Shown one piece after another: positions 7,593-19,900 of a DNA stretch of 64,000 bases. Each line of letters opens with the position of its first letter. Position 1 is the stretch's first letter. Source of the stretch: Mesorhizobium sp. (GTDB lineage: Bacteria; Pseudomonadota; Alphaproteobacteria; Rhizobiales; Rhizobiaceae); contig NZ_JAFKID010000013.1 in NCBI RefSeq assembly GCF_017306545.1, forward strand, positions 29,351-93,350. The letters run 5' to 3'. Position numbers and translations under genes: made by a program. The notes beneath the pieces were generated by a model, which made no database searches, had not been told where the DNA came from, and worked only from the letters and a program-made list of their open reading frames with translations.

Positions 7593-8342
7593 TTGGCAGA
7601 CAGGGACACCAACGCGATCCGCGACATGGGATCGTTCTACCAGCGCGACAGGGCCTGGCATCCGCCGGCCTTCACGCCGCAATACAAGACCTCGGTGCTG
7701 CGCTCGCCCCAGCACGCGCTGCTGTCGCTCGAAGGCACCGTGTCGGAAATGACTGGCCCGCGTTTCGGCCACGGCCTGCTCGGGCCGCTCGACAACGACC
7801 TGATCCGCAACTTCGCCAAGGACAGCGAGCCGATCGGCCAGCGCATCGTCGTCCATGGCCGGGTGCTGGACGAGAACGCGCGGCCGGTGTCCGGCGCCTT
7901 GCTGGAGTTCTGGCAAGCCAATGCCGGCGGCCGCTACCGTCACAAGAAGGAGGCCTACCTCGCCCCGCTCGATCCCAATTTCGGCGGCTGCGGGCGTACC
8001 GTCACCGACGACGACGGCCGCTACTGGTTCCGCACCATAAAGCCGGGCGCCTACCCTTGGCCGAACGGCGTCAACGACTGGCGCCCGGCGCACATCCATT
8101 TCTCCATCTTCGGCCATGCCTTCACGCAGCGCCTCATCACCCAGATGTATTTCGAGGGTGACCCGATGATCTGGCAGTGCCCGATCGTCTCCACCATTCC
8201 CGACCGTGCTGCGGTAGAGCAACTGATCGCGGCGCTCGATCGCAACAACACGCTGCCGATGGATGCGCTCGCCTACAAGTTCGACATCGTGCTGCGCGGC
8301 CGCCGCTCGACGGCGTTCGAGAACCGCATGGAGGGCAACTGA
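7593..8342 (+). CDS. pcaH: Protocatechuate 3,4-dioxygenase, beta subunit
   Basis: The 249-residue iron-binding subunit of the intradiol dioxygenase that cleaves protocatechuate to 3-carboxy-cis,cis-muconate. The four ferric-iron ligands align with the Pseudomonas enzyme: Tyr115 (GGRYRHK), Tyr154 (PGAYPW), His167 and His169 (PAHIHF). A TTG at 7593 is the likely start, with GGGGAGGG a few bases upstream; the family N-terminus begins there. Its TGA shares one base with the ATG of pcaG, as expected for subunits made in equal amounts. Confidence 0.94.
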   Translation: MADRDTNAIRDMGSFYQRDRAWHPPAFTPQYKTSVLRSPQHALLSLEGTVSEMTGPRFGHGLLGPLDNDLIRNFAKDSEPIGQRIVVHGRVLDENARPVSGALLEFWQANAGGRYRHKKEAYLAPLDPNFGGCGRTVTDDDGRYWFRTIKPGAYPWPNGVNDWRPAHIHFSIFGHAFTQRLITQMYFEGDPMIWQCPIVSTIPDRAAVEQLIAALDRNNTLPMDALAYKFDIVLRGRRSTAFENRMEGN

Positions 8343-8968
8343 TGGTGCAGAAGCTCGATATGCTGAAGGAAACCGCCTCGCAGACGGCGGGGCCTTACGT
8401 TCACATCGGCCTGACGCCGAACTGGTGCGGCATCGGCGGCGTCTACCCCGAGGATCTCGGCCGCGTCATGGTCGGCCCCAAGGCCAAGGGCGAGCGCATC
8501 GCCGTCGCCGGCCGTGTACTGGACGGTAGCGGCACGCCGCTCAAGGACGCGCTGATCGAGATCTGGCAGGCCGATGCGGCCGGCCTCCACAACAGCCCGC
8601 TGGAAAGGCGCGGAGTGGCCGATCCGCATTTCACCGGCTGGGGCCGCCAGCCGACCGATGGCGCGACCGGCGAGTTCCGCTTCGAGACGATCAAGCCCGG
8701 CCGTGTGCCCTACAAGGACGGCCGTTTGCAAGCCCCGCACATAACCTTCTGGATCGTGGCGCGCGGTATCAACATCGGCCTGCACACGCGCATGTATTTC
8801 GCCGACGAGGAGGCGGCCAATGCCGAATGCCCGGTGCTGGCGCGCGTCGAGCACAAGGTGCGCGTGCCGACCCTGATCGCGCCGCGCGCGGAGGGCGGGG
8901 CCGGCCCGGTCTATACCTTCGACATTCGCCTGCAAGGCGAGAAGGAAACGGTTTTCTTCGACATTTGA
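8342..8968 (+). CDS. pcaG: Protocatechuate 3,4-dioxygenase, alpha subunit
   Basis: A 208-residue intradiol-dioxygenase subunit homologous to PcaH but without the iron ligands, as in all alpha subunits; it shapes the active site of the alpha-beta protomer. Family segments include ETASQTAGPYVHIGL near the start, DALIEIWQADAAG and FETIKPGRVPYKDGR. The ATG overlaps the pcaH stop by one base (TGATG). The longer open frame upstream lies inside pcaH and is not used. Confidence 0.94.
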   Translation: MVQKLDMLKETASQTAGPYVHIGLTPNWCGIGGVYPEDLGRVMVGPKAKGERIAVAGRVLDGSGTPLKDALIEIWQADAAGLHNSPLERRGVADPHFTGWGRQPTDGATGEFRFETIKPGRVPYKDGRLQAPHITFWIVARGINIGLHTRMYFADEEAANAECPVLARVEHKVRVPTLIAPRAEGGAGPVYTFDIRLQGEKETVFFDI

Positions 8969-8992
8969 ACCACCGCAATCCGAAAGCACAGC

Positions 8993-9838
8993 ATGACCAA
9001 GTTCCAGAGCCTCCGCGAAGCCGTAGCGGAGAACCTGCACGACGGCGACACCGCCGCCTTCGAGGGTTTCACCCATCTCATTCCCCACGCCGCCGCGCAT
9101 GAGGCGATCCGGCAGGGCCGCAAGGACCTCACCCTCATCCGCATGACGCCCGACGTCATCTACGATCAGATGATCGGCATGGGCATGGTGAAGAAGGTGA
9201 TCTTTTCCTATGCCGGCAATCCCGGCGTCGGCCTCTTGAGGCGTATGCGCGACGCCATCGAGAATGCCTTTCCGCGTGGCCTCGAAACCGTAGAGCACAG
9301 CCATGCGGCGATGGCCAACGCCTACGAGGCGGGCGCTTCCGGCCTGCCTTGCGCGGTCCTGCGCGGCTATGTCGGCGCCGGGCTGAAGGCGGTCAATCCC
9401 GATATCCGCAGCGTCGCCTGTCCCTTCACCGGCGAGGAACTGGCCGCCGTGCCGGCGCACCGGCCTGACGTCGCCTTCATCCATGCGCAGAAGGCGAACC
9501 GCAAGGGCGACGTGCTGATCGAGGGCATCGTCGGCGTGCAGAAGGAGGTGGTGCTGGCCGCCAGGCGCGCCGTGGTGACGGTGGAAGAGATCGTCGACGA
9601 TTTCGAAGGCCTGCACCCGAACCTGTGCGTGCTGCCGCACTGGACCGTGAAATCGGTCGTGCACGTGCCGGGCGGCGCCCATCCGTCCTATGCCTACGGC
9701 TATTATGCGCGCGACAACGCCGCCTATCTGGAATGGGACAAGGTCTCGGCGGACCGCGCTTTGTTCGCCGAATGGATGAAGACAAATGTGCTCGGTGTCG
9801 GGCCCGACGTGTTCGCCGCGCGCGTGAAGGGGCTTTGA
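8993..9838 (+). CDS. pcaI: 3-oxoadipate CoA-transferase, subunit A
   Basis: A 281-residue class I CoA-transferase subunit (GctA-like, longer than Pseudomonas PcaI) that with PcaJ activates 3-oxoadipate using succinyl-CoA. The glycine-rich CoA-site region is visible around FSYAGNPGVGL, and TGEELAAVPAHRPDVAFIHAQ is conserved in the family. It begins 24 bases after pcaG and is followed four bases later by pcaJ. This longer subunit form occurs in rhizobial pcaIJ pairs. Glutaconate CoA-transferase is the closest alternative by sequence, but the operon fixes the role. Confidence 0.9.
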   Translation: MTKFQSLREAVAENLHDGDTAAFEGFTHLIPHAAAHEAIRQGRKDLTLIRMTPDVIYDQMIGMGMVKKVIFSYAGNPGVGLLRRMRDAIENAFPRGLETVEHSHAAMANAYEAGASGLPCAVLRGYVGAGLKAVNPDIRSVACPFTGEELAAVPAHRPDVAFIHAQKANRKGDVLIEGIVGVQKEVVLAARRAVVTVEEIVDDFEGLHPNLCVLPHWTVKSVVHVPGGAHPSYAYGYYARDNAAYLEWDKVSADRALFAEWMKTNVLGVGPDVFAARVKGL

Positions 9839-9842
9839 ACCG

Positions 9843-10622
9843 ATGACCGATTTTACCCCCAACGAGATGATGACCATCGCGGCCGCCCGCGCGCTCTCCA
9901 ACGACGACGTCTGCTTCGTCGGCATCGGCGCGCCGTCCGCGGCCTGCAACGTCGCGCGGCTGACCCATGCGCCGGACATCACGCTGATCTACGAGAGCGG
10001 CACCATCGGCACCCGGCCGAGCGTGCTGCCGCTCTCCATCGGCGACGGCGAGCTGTGCGAGACGGCGCTGACCACGGTTTCGGTGCCGGAGATGTTCCGC
10101 TACTGGTTGCAGGGCGGACGCATCACCTTGGGTTTTCTCGGCGCCGCCCAGCTCGACCGCTTCGGCAACATCAACACCACCGTCATCGGCGATTATTTCA
10201 AGCCGAAGGTGCGTCTGCCCGGCGGCGGCGGCGCGCCGGAGATCGCCACCTCCTGCGGAAAAATCTTCATCACCATGAAGCAGGCGGTGCGCGGCCTAGT
10301 CGAGAAGCTCGATTTCTACACCTCCTTCGGCCATGGCGACGGCGGCGACCATCGCCGGCGGCTGGGCATCCGCACCGCCGGGCCGGCGTTGCTCATCACC
10401 GACCTTGCCGTCTGGGAGCCCGACCCCGAGACGAAGGAATTCACCGTCGTTTCCCTGCATCGGGGCGTGACGCGCCAGATGGTACAGGATACATGCGGCT
10501 GGACGGTGCGCTTCTCCGATCGCCTGGAAGAGACGCCGCAGCCGAGCGAACTGGAACTCGGCACGCTGCGCGACTTGCAGCGGCGCACGGAACTGGCCCA
10601 TGGCGGCCGCAAGGGGAATTGA
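9843..10622 (+). CDS. pcaJ: 3-oxoadipate CoA-transferase, subunit B
   Basis: The 259-residue partner of PcaI. In class I transferases the catalytic glutamate lies in this subunit; YESGTIGTRPSVLPLSIGD (about residues 50-68) is the matching region. LGFLGAAQLDRFGNINTTVIGDY follows, typical of the beta subunit. Together the two make 3-oxoadipyl-CoA. The stop is separated from the pcaF start by one base, so the last thiolysis enzyme is coupled to the transferase. Confidence 0.91.
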   Translation: MTDFTPNEMMTIAAARALSNDDVCFVGIGAPSAACNVARLTHAPDITLIYESGTIGTRPSVLPLSIGDGELCETALTTVSVPEMFRYWLQGGRITLGFLGAAQLDRFGNINTTVIGDYFKPKVRLPGGGGAPEIATSCGKIFITMKQAVRGLVEKLDFYTSFGHGDGGDHRRRLGIRTAGPALLITDLAVWEPDPETKEFTVVSLHRGVTRQMVQDTCGWTVRFSDRLEETPQPSELELGTLRDLQRRTELAHGGRKGN

Positions 10623-10623
10623 A

Positions 10624-11829
10624 ATGCCGGAAGCCTTCATCTGTGCCTATGTGCGCACGCCCATCGGCCGCTACGGCGGCGCGCTTTCGTCGGTGCGCAC
10701 GGACGACCTCGCGGCGGTGCCGCTGAAGGCGCTGGCCGAGCGTCATCCGCAGGTGGACTTCGAGGCGGTGGACGACGTCCTTTTCGGCTGCGCCAACCAG
10801 GCGGGCGAGGACAACCGCAACGTGGCGCGCATGGCGCTGCTCCTCGCCGGCCTGCCGGAAAAAGTGTCCGGCACCACCATCAATCGGCTGTGCGGTTCGG
10901 GCATGGACGCCGTCATCGCCGCCGCTCGCGCCATCAAGGCCGGCGAGGCGGAACTGATGATCGCCGGCGGCGTGGAGAGCATGTCGCGCGCGCCCTTTGT
11001 CATGAACAAGGCCGAGACGGCTTTCTCGCGCTCGGCCGAGATTTTCGACACCACCATCGGCTGGCGTTTCGTCAACCCGCTGATGAAGGCGCAATACGGC
11101 ATCGAGTCCATGCCGGAGACGGGCGAGAACGTCGCCGCCGATTTCCACGTCTCGCGCGCCGACCAGGACGCATTCGCGCTGCGTTCGCAGAAGAAGGCGG
11201 TCGCCGCGCAGGAGAACGGCCGGCTGGCCAAGGAAATCGTCGCCGTCACCATCCCGAAGCGCAAGGGCGATCCGGTGGTGGTTGCCAAGGACGAGCATCC
11301 GCGCGGCGACACGACGGCCGAGGCGCTGGCGAAGCTGCCGACGCCGTTCCGCGCCGGCGGCACGGTGACGGCCGGCAACGCTTCGGGCGTCAATGACGGC
11401 GCCGCAGCCCTCATCGTCGCCTCGGAGGCGGCGATGCGCAAATACGGGCTGGAGCCGCTGGCGCGCGTCGTCGGGGGTGCTGCGGCCGGCGTGCCGCCGC
11501 GCATCATGGGCATCGGCCCGGCGCCGGCGACGAAGAAGCTGTGCGCCCGTCTCGGCCTGAAGCCGTCCGATTTCGACGTCATCGAGTTGAACGAGGCTTT
11601 TGCAAGCCAGGGCATCGCCGTGCTGCGCGAACTGGGCATCGCGGAGGATGCCGCGCACGTCAATCCGAACGGCGGGGCGATCGCGCTCGGCCATCCGCTC
11701 GGCATGTCGGGCGCCCGCATCACCGGCACGGCGGCGCTGGAATTGAAGCTGACGGGCAGGCGCCGGGCGCTCGCCACCATGTGCATCGGCGTCGGCCAGG
11801 GCATTTCCGTCGCGCTGGAAGGCGTCTAG
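10624..11829 (+). CDS. pcaF: 3-oxoadipyl-CoA thiolase
   Basis: A 401-residue thiolase that cleaves 3-oxoadipyl-CoA with CoA to succinyl-CoA and acetyl-CoA. The active-site cysteine lies in NRLCGSGMDAV, the catalytic histidine in NPNGGAIALGHPLGMSGAR, and the second cysteine in MCIGVGQG. The ATG at 10624 is used; an in-frame start at 10600 lies inside pcaJ and would add residues unlike the family. It completes entry of the aromatic carbon into the citric acid cycle. Confidence 0.94.
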   Translation: MPEAFICAYVRTPIGRYGGALSSVRTDDLAAVPLKALAERHPQVDFEAVDDVLFGCANQAGEDNRNVARMALLLAGLPEKVSGTTINRLCGSGMDAVIAAARAIKAGEAELMIAGGVESMSRAPFVMNKAETAFSRSAEIFDTTIGWRFVNPLMKAQYGIESMPETGENVAADFHVSRADQDAFALRSQKKAVAAQENGRLAKEIVAVTIPKRKGDPVVVAKDEHPRGDTTAEALAKLPTPFRAGGTVTAGNASGVNDGAAALIVASEAAMRKYGLEPLARVVGGAAAGVPPRIMGIGPAPATKKLCARLGLKPSDFDVIELNEAFASQGIAVLRELGIAEDAAHVNPNGGAIALGHPLGMSGARITGTAALELKLTGRRRALATMCIGVGQGISVALEGV

Positions 11830-11838
11830 TCTGGCGCG

Positions 11839-12912
11839 ATGACCGGCGCACCGTCCCGACCGCTTCTGTCCGCTCTCGTCGGCGACGAGGAGGTCGAGGC
11901 GCTGTTCTCCAGCGAGGCGGAGCTTGCCGCGCTGCTTGAGGTCGAGGCGGCACTTGCAGAGGCGGAAGCGAAAGCAGGCTTGATCGGCGCGGACGCCGCC
12001 GTTCGTATCGGCGACGCCTGCCGGGATTTTTCGCCGGATTGGAATGCGTTGGCGAAGGGCCTTGCGCGAGACGGCGTCGTCGTGCCCGAACTGGTGCGCC
12101 AATTGCGCGACGCCGTCGGCGAGCCGCATCGCGGCGCCGTCCATATGGGCGCGACCAGCCAGGATATCGTCGATACGGGCCTGATGCTGCGCCTCAGGCG
12201 TGTCGTCGCCATCCTGTCGGGCAGGCTGGAAGCGCTTGTCATAGCGCTGGAGGAAGCGAGCGTCCGCGACGGTGCCGTGCCGCTGACGGCGCATACGCGC
12301 ATGCAGGCGGCCCTCGCCTTCACCGCCGCCGACAAGATCGAGACCTGGCGCGCGCCGCTGGCGAGGCAGGCCGGGGCCTTGCGCGCCCTCGCTCCCCGCA
12401 TTCTTGCGGTTCAGCTTGGCGGACCGGTCGGCACGCGCGGCAGCTTCGACGGCAAGGGTGATGCGATTGCGGGCACGATGGCCGATATGCTCGGCCTCGC
12501 CGATGCGCCCTGCTGGCATTCCGGCCGCGATCGCATCGCCGAACTCGCGGCGTGGCTGTCGCTGATCTCCGGCCTGCTCGGCAAGATCGGCCAGGACGTC
12601 GCACTGATGACGCAGAGCGAGGTCGGCGCGGCCGGAATTTCAGGCGCCGGCGGCTCGTCTTCCATGCCGCACAAGGCCAACCCGGTGCCTGCCGAGGTGC
12701 TGGTGGCGCTGGCGCGCTTCAATGCCGGCCTGCTCGGCGCGCTCAATCAGGCGCTGGTGCATGAGAACGAGCGCTCGGGTGCCGCCTGGACACTGGAGTG
12801 GCTGGTGCTGCCGCAAATGGCGGTGACGACGGCCACGGGTCTGGCGACGGCGTTGAGGCTGGTTAAGTCGCTGCGCATCCTGCCCTCGGGCGGCCGGGCC
12901 AGACCGGGCTAG
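11839..12912 (+). CDS. pcaB: 3-carboxy-cis,cis-muconate cycloisomerase
   Basis: A 357-residue member of the fumarase/aspartase superfamily that lactonises 3-carboxymuconate to 4-carboxymuconolactone. The superfamily signature GSSSMPHKANPVP is intact, and HMGATSQDIVDTGL is the second conserved block. It starts nine bases after pcaF. Length matches the shorter PcaB proteins of rhizobia (Pseudomonas PcaB has an extra C-terminal part). Its place near the operon end, away from pcaH/G, is unusual, because the reaction follows the dioxygenase step directly. Confidence 0.92.
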   Translation: MTGAPSRPLLSALVGDEEVEALFSSEAELAALLEVEAALAEAEAKAGLIGADAAVRIGDACRDFSPDWNALAKGLARDGVVVPELVRQLRDAVGEPHRGAVHMGATSQDIVDTGLMLRLRRVVAILSGRLEALVIALEEASVRDGAVPLTAHTRMQAALAFTAADKIETWRAPLARQAGALRALAPRILAVQLGGPVGTRGSFDGKGDAIAGTMADMLGLADAPCWHSGRDRIAELAAWLSLISGLLGKIGQDVALMTQSEVGAAGISGAGGSSSMPHKANPVPAEVLVALARFNAGLLGALNQALVHENERSGAAWTLEWLVLPQMAVTTATGLATALRLVKSLRILPSGGRARPG

Positions 12913-15241
<2,329 letters not shown>

Positions 15242-15245
<4 letters not shown>

Positions 15246-15592
15246 TCGCCCTCCAGCGGCGGAAAGACGTGCGCGCCGTCGGCGCCGAGCGGCAGCGGCT
15301 TCACCCACAGCACCGTGTCGAGGGGCAGCGTGCCGTAAAGATGCGGGAACAATGCCCCGCCGCGCGAGGGTTCGTAGCGCAGCGCGGCGCCGAGCTTGGT
15401 TCCGTCGATGGCGGCCAGGAAAAGGTCGGATTGCCCGGCGAAGTGCCGGGCTGCCGTCTCGCGCGCCTGGCTGGCCGTCGAGAAATGGATAAAGCCGTCG
15501 GCAAGGTCGACCGGCGCGCCGTCGAAGCGGCTTTTTTCCTCGGCCTCGCGCCACAGCGCTTGAGGGACTATCTTGTAGATGATCGCGGACAT
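15242..15592 (-). CDS. DUF952 family protein
   Basis: A 116-residue protein of the DUF952 family. It begins with MSAIIYKIVP and carries the family core DLADGFIHFSTASQ and LRYEPSRGGALFPHLYG. It has no membrane segment or signal peptide. The family resembles glutathione-S-transferase C-terminal regions in some annotations, but no reaction is known to me. Coupling to pyrD by an ATGA overlap is a recurring arrangement in Rhizobiales and suggests shared expression, not a shared pathway. Confidence 0.85.
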
Positions 15593-15697
15593 GGCCGCCC
15601 TATAGTGCCAATGGCCGTTCGGGAAAAGGGCGGGGCGGCGTTGTCCCCATTTCGGGCGCAAAGCCGTGCCACTTGAGGCCGGTCGATGGAGGAAAAG

Positions 15698-16117
15698 ATG
15701 CGTTTTGCCAGCCTTGCCGCCTGCCTCGCCTTCGCGCCGCTGCTCGCGGCTTCCGCGCATGCGAACGATGCCGACCGCTACCGGCTGGAGAAATCCGCCG
15801 ACGGCTACGTGCGCATGGATACCGAGACGGGCGCCATGTCGATCTGCCAGGAAAAGGACGGCCAACTCGTCTGCCGTGTGGCGGCCGACGAGCGCGGCGC
15901 CTTCCAGGACGAGATCGACCGGCTTCAGGATCGGGTGAAAAACCTGGACGAGCGGGTCGCCAAGCTGGAGAACTCGCTGTCGCAGAAGCTGGAATCCAGC
16001 CTGCCGAGCGAAGAGGACTTCAACAAGACCATGGGCTACATGGAGCGTTTCCTGCGTTCTTTCATGGGTATCGTCAGGGACATGCAGAAGGACGAGCCGG
16101 TGCCGCAGAAGACCTGA
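15698..16117 (+). CDS. Small secreted coiled-coil protein, unknown function
   Basis: A 139-residue protein not assigned to a named family. Residues 1-22 form a Sec signal peptide (MRFASLAACLAFAPLLAASAHA). The middle (about 75-105) has a heptad pattern (DEIDRLQDRVKNLDERVAKLEN) typical of a coiled coil, and two cysteines lie nearby (SICQEKDGQLVCR). The ATG at 15698 is preferred because GGAGG lies just upstream, over the ATG at 15686. It stands alone between the pyrD unit and the response-regulator gene. A periplasmic structural or sensory role is possible but not shown. Confidence 0.75.
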   Translation: MRFASLAACLAFAPLLAASAHANDADRYRLEKSADGYVRMDTETGAMSICQEKDGQLVCRVAADERGAFQDEIDRLQDRVKNLDERVAKLENSLSQKLESSLPSEEDFNKTMGYMERFLRSFMGIVRDMQKDEPVPQKT

Positions 16118-16234
16118 TGCGGCTGTTGAAAACGGCCGTTCCGGTCTTTGCCGCTTGAAAAGCGCGGGCGCGGCTTCATAATCCCGCCTACCGGTCCCAT
16201 AAGACGAAGAGCACGGGGTCGGGGGAGGGAACCA

Positions 16235-16894
16235 TTGCCGGGCGGCCACAGCTTCGTCATCGCCGACGACCACCCCCTGTTTCGCGGTGCCTTGCGCGAA
16301 GCGATCGCCGGCGCGGGCAATGTCGCCGCCATCCATGAGGCCGGCGATTTCGAGAGCGCCAAGGCGCTGCTTGCGGCCAACGAGGAGGTGGACCTCGTCC
16401 TGCTCGACCTCGCCATGCCGGGGGCGAGCGGCCTGTCCGGCCTCATTTCGCTGCGCGGCGTCCATCCGACGGTTCCGATGGTGGTGATCTCGGCCCATGA
16501 CGATCCGGCGACCATCCGGCGCGCGCTCGACCTCGGCGCGTCCGGCTTCATCTCCAAGTCGGCCAGCATGGAGGAGATCCGCTCCGCCATTCAGGCGGTG
16601 CTGGCCGGCGATATCGCGGCCCCTGTCGGCATGGATCTCGGCGTTGAGGGCGATCCCGAAGTGTCGGACCTCATCAGGCGTCTGCAAACGCTGACGCCGC
16701 AGCAGACCCGCGTGCTCGGCATGCTGGCCGAGGGCCTGCTCAACAAGCAGATCGCCTATGAACTCGGCGTCTCGGAAGCGACGATCAAGGCGCATGTCTC
16801 GGCGATATTGCAGAAGCTCGACGTCGACAGCCGCACCCAGGCGGTGATCCGGCTGGCGAAGATCGGCGTCGATCCCTTGCAGCCGCCGGGCTGA
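16235..16894 (+). CDS. LuxR/NarL-family response regulator (CrbR/ErdR-like)
   Basis: A 219-residue response regulator. The receiver domain (about 1-125) has the acidic pair ADDHPLF, the phospho-acceptor region LVLLDLAMPG and the lysine in FISKSAS. The C-terminal LuxR helix-turn-helix (about 150-215) reads LTPQQTRVLGMLAEGLLNKQIAYELGVSEATIKAHVSAIL. A TTG at 16235 is chosen because GGGGGAGGG lies 6 bases upstream and the receiver fold starts there. It faces, tail to tail, a symporter-type hybrid kinase. This pairing matches CrbS/CrbR (MxtR/ErdR), which controls acetyl-CoA synthetase and acetate use in Vibrio and Pseudomonas. The target here is inference. Confidence 0.85.
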   Translation: MPGGHSFVIADDHPLFRGALREAIAGAGNVAAIHEAGDFESAKALLAANEEVDLVLLDLAMPGASGLSGLISLRGVHPTVPMVVISAHDDPATIRRALDLGASGFISKSASMEEIRSAIQAVLAGDIAAPVGMDLGVEGDPEVSDLIRRLQTLTPQQTRVLGMLAEGLLNKQIAYELGVSEATIKAHVSAILQKLDVDSRTQAVIRLAKIGVDPLQPPG

Positions 16895-16927
16895 TACGGT
16901 TCCCCTCAGGTCGCGTCGCCGTCGCTC

Positions 16928-19900
16928 CTATTCGGCCGCCGCCAGCATGCGCATGCGCGCCATCGTCGTGCGCAGCACAGCCGGCTTGAGCGGCTTGTTG
17001 ACGACCGGCACGTCCATCTCCGCCGCCGCCGCCCTTACCTCGCTGCTGCGGTCGGCAGTCACCAGCACGGCCGGGGTCTGTTCGCCATGCAGCGCCCGGA
17101 TCGCCGCGATGGCTTCCAGCCCGGTTTCGCCGTCGAGATGATAGTCGGCGAGCACGATGTCGGGGCGCGGCATGTCGGTGCCGATGCCGTGCGAGCCAGT
17201 GAGCGTCGTCACGCTGCATCCCCAGCCTTCCAGCAGCAGCCGCATGCCTTCCAGGATGCGTGCGTCGTTGTCGATGCAGGCGACTTTCAACCCGGCGAGA
17301 GAGGCCGTTCCGCGCGGCCGGGCGCGCGCGTCTGCCTCCCGTCCGGGTGCCGCCGCGGCGGTCGCCGGCAAAAGGAGAGAAAAGCGCGTTCCCTTGCCCT
17401 GTTGCGAGAAGATGCGGATTTCCAGCCTCAGCATGCGCGCGATGCGGTCGACGATGGACAGGCCGAGGCCGAGGCCTTGCGCCTCGCGCGCGCCTTCGTC
17501 GAGGCGGGTGAATTCGCGGAAGACGGTGTTGAGCTTGTCGTGAGCGATGCCGATGCCGGTGTCGATGACCTGCACTTCGGCCAGCGCGCCGCGCCTGCGT
17601 ACGCCGACGAGGATGCGGCCGCTGCGCGTATATTTGACGGCGTTGGAAACGAGGTTCTGGATCAGTCGCCTGAGCATGTTGCGGTCGGTGGTCACGCAGA
17701 GCGAGGACGGCACGATCGTCAGGGCCAGCTTCTTTTCGGCCGCCAGCGGGCGGAAGTCGGTGCCGATTTGACGCAGCAGGCCGTCGAGCCTGAACGTCGT
17801 CTCCTCGGGTTTCAGCGCCCCGGCGTCGAGGCGCGAAATGTCGAGCACGACGCCGAGGATCGTCTCGACCGATTCCAGCGAAGATTCGATGTTGGCCGCG
17901 GCCTGGCCCGTCGGTCCCTTGCCGGCCTTTTCCATCAGCGAGGCGCAATAGAGCCGGGCGGCGTTGAGCGGTTGCAGGATGTCGTGGCCGACGGCCGCGA
18001 GGAAGCGCGTCTTGCCGAGATTGGCTTCTTCGGCCAGCATCTGTGCCTGCGCCAGTTCCTCGTTGACGCGGGTCAACTCGGCGGTGCGCCGCGCGACGCG
18101 CTGTTCCAGCGATTCGTTGGCCCGCTTCAGTGCCTCGTCGGCTTCGACGCGGGCGGAGATGTCGGCATAGGTGGCGACGATGCCGCCGTCCGGCATCGGA
18201 TTGGAACGCAGTTCGAGAATGCGCCCGCTGGTTGCCAGCGCCATCTGCCAGGGGCCGTCGAAACTGGTGAAGCGGTTGAGGATGGCGACATGCTGGTCGG
18301 CGTCGATGTCGCCGCGCGCCGCCAGGTGGCGCAGGATGCGGTCGAGCGAGACGCCGACCTGTCCCATCTCGTCGGGCAGGTCGAACAGGGCGCGGTATTG
18401 CCGGTTCCAGCAGGTCAACCGGAAATCCTGGTCGAAAACGGTGATGCCCTGCTCCATCTGGTCGAGCGCGATCTGCAACAGGTCGCGATTGTGTTGCAGG
18501 GCCTCGGTCGCGTCGTCGAGCAGGCGCAGCGTGTCGCGCGTCTCGCGGTCGTTGCGGCGCAACAGCAGCGACAGCACCAGCCGCGCCGAGGAGGAACCGA
18601 CCGCGCTCGCCAGCAACTGCTCGGAAAAGCGCAGCAGATCCATGCTTGCCTGTTCGTTGCCGTGCAGGGCGAGGCCGTTCTCCCGCTCGAAGGTCTGGAA
18701 GGAGCGTTCCGTGCGCTCGACGCCGAGATAGCGCGAAATCGTGTCCTTCAGGTCGTTGACGGTGGTGGCGGTGCGGAAGCGCCGGAGCGAGGGCATGGGG
18801 CTCGCCTCGCGCGGCACGAAAATCGCCGCCTGGATGCGCTCCAGCGGCACGGACGCACGGGAAAGCGAGCCGAGCACGAAAAACAGGAGGTTGACGGCCA
18901 GGCTCCAGATGGCGCCGTGGTTCAGCGGCTCCGCCACGGTGCCGAACAAGGCCTGAGGCCTGAGCGCCGTCCAGCCGAACAGCCCGTTTGTGACGATGGC
19001 GTTGTCGGGCGAGGCGAGCGAGGGAAACAGCAGCGTGTAGGCCCAGACGAGAATGCCGGCGCTCATGCCGAGCGCCGCGCCGCGCGCGTTGGCGCCGCGC
19101 CAGATCAGCCCGAGGATGAGAGCGGGGGCGAATTGCGCGATGGCCGCGAAGGACATCAGCCCGATCGACGACAGCCGGGCGCTGTCGGTGCTGGCCCGGT
19201 AGTAGAGGAAGGCCGCAAACAGCATCACGAAGATCGATGCGCGCCGGACGTTGAGGATCAGCGCCGACCAGTCGCCGTCCTGCGAGGCCGGCTTCCTGAC
19301 GACGCGGCGCACGAACAGCGGCATGACGAGGTCGTTGGAGATCATGATGGCGAGCGCGACGTTCTCCACGATGACCATGGCCGTGGCCGCCGAAAGCCCG
19401 CCGACGAAGGCGACGAAGGCGAGCAGGTCGTGCCCCGAAAGCAGCGGCAGCGACAGGACGTAGAGGTCGCTGCTGGTGCTGGCGCCGATCCGGGAAAGGC
19501 CCGTCAGCGCGATCGGCAGCACGAAGAGGTTGATGGCCACGAGATAGAGCGGAAACACCCAGGTGGCGGTGCGCAACTCGGCTTCCGAACGATTCTCCAC
19601 GACGGTGACGTGAAACTGCCGCGGCAGCATCAGGATGGCGAAGCCGGAAAGCAGGCTGAGCACCAGCCAGGTGGCGAGCGAAGTGCCGCTTCCCGATGTC
19701 TGGTCGGCCCGCATGTCGGCGGTCAGCGTGCGGATCATGTCGCCCGGCCCGCCGAAGACCATGAACGTGACCATCAGCCCGATGGCGAGGAAGGCGGCGA
19801 GCTTCACCACCGATTCCACCGCCACCGCCAGCACCAGTCCGTCCTGGTGCTCCGTGGCGTCGGCGTGACGCGTGCCGAACAGAACCGCGAACAGCGCCAG

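Noticed and set aside
10441..12519. A 692-codon minus-strand open frame across pcaJ, pcaF and pcaB
   Set aside because: It spans three confirmed genes on the other strand and shows no family resemblance; a shadow of codon bias.
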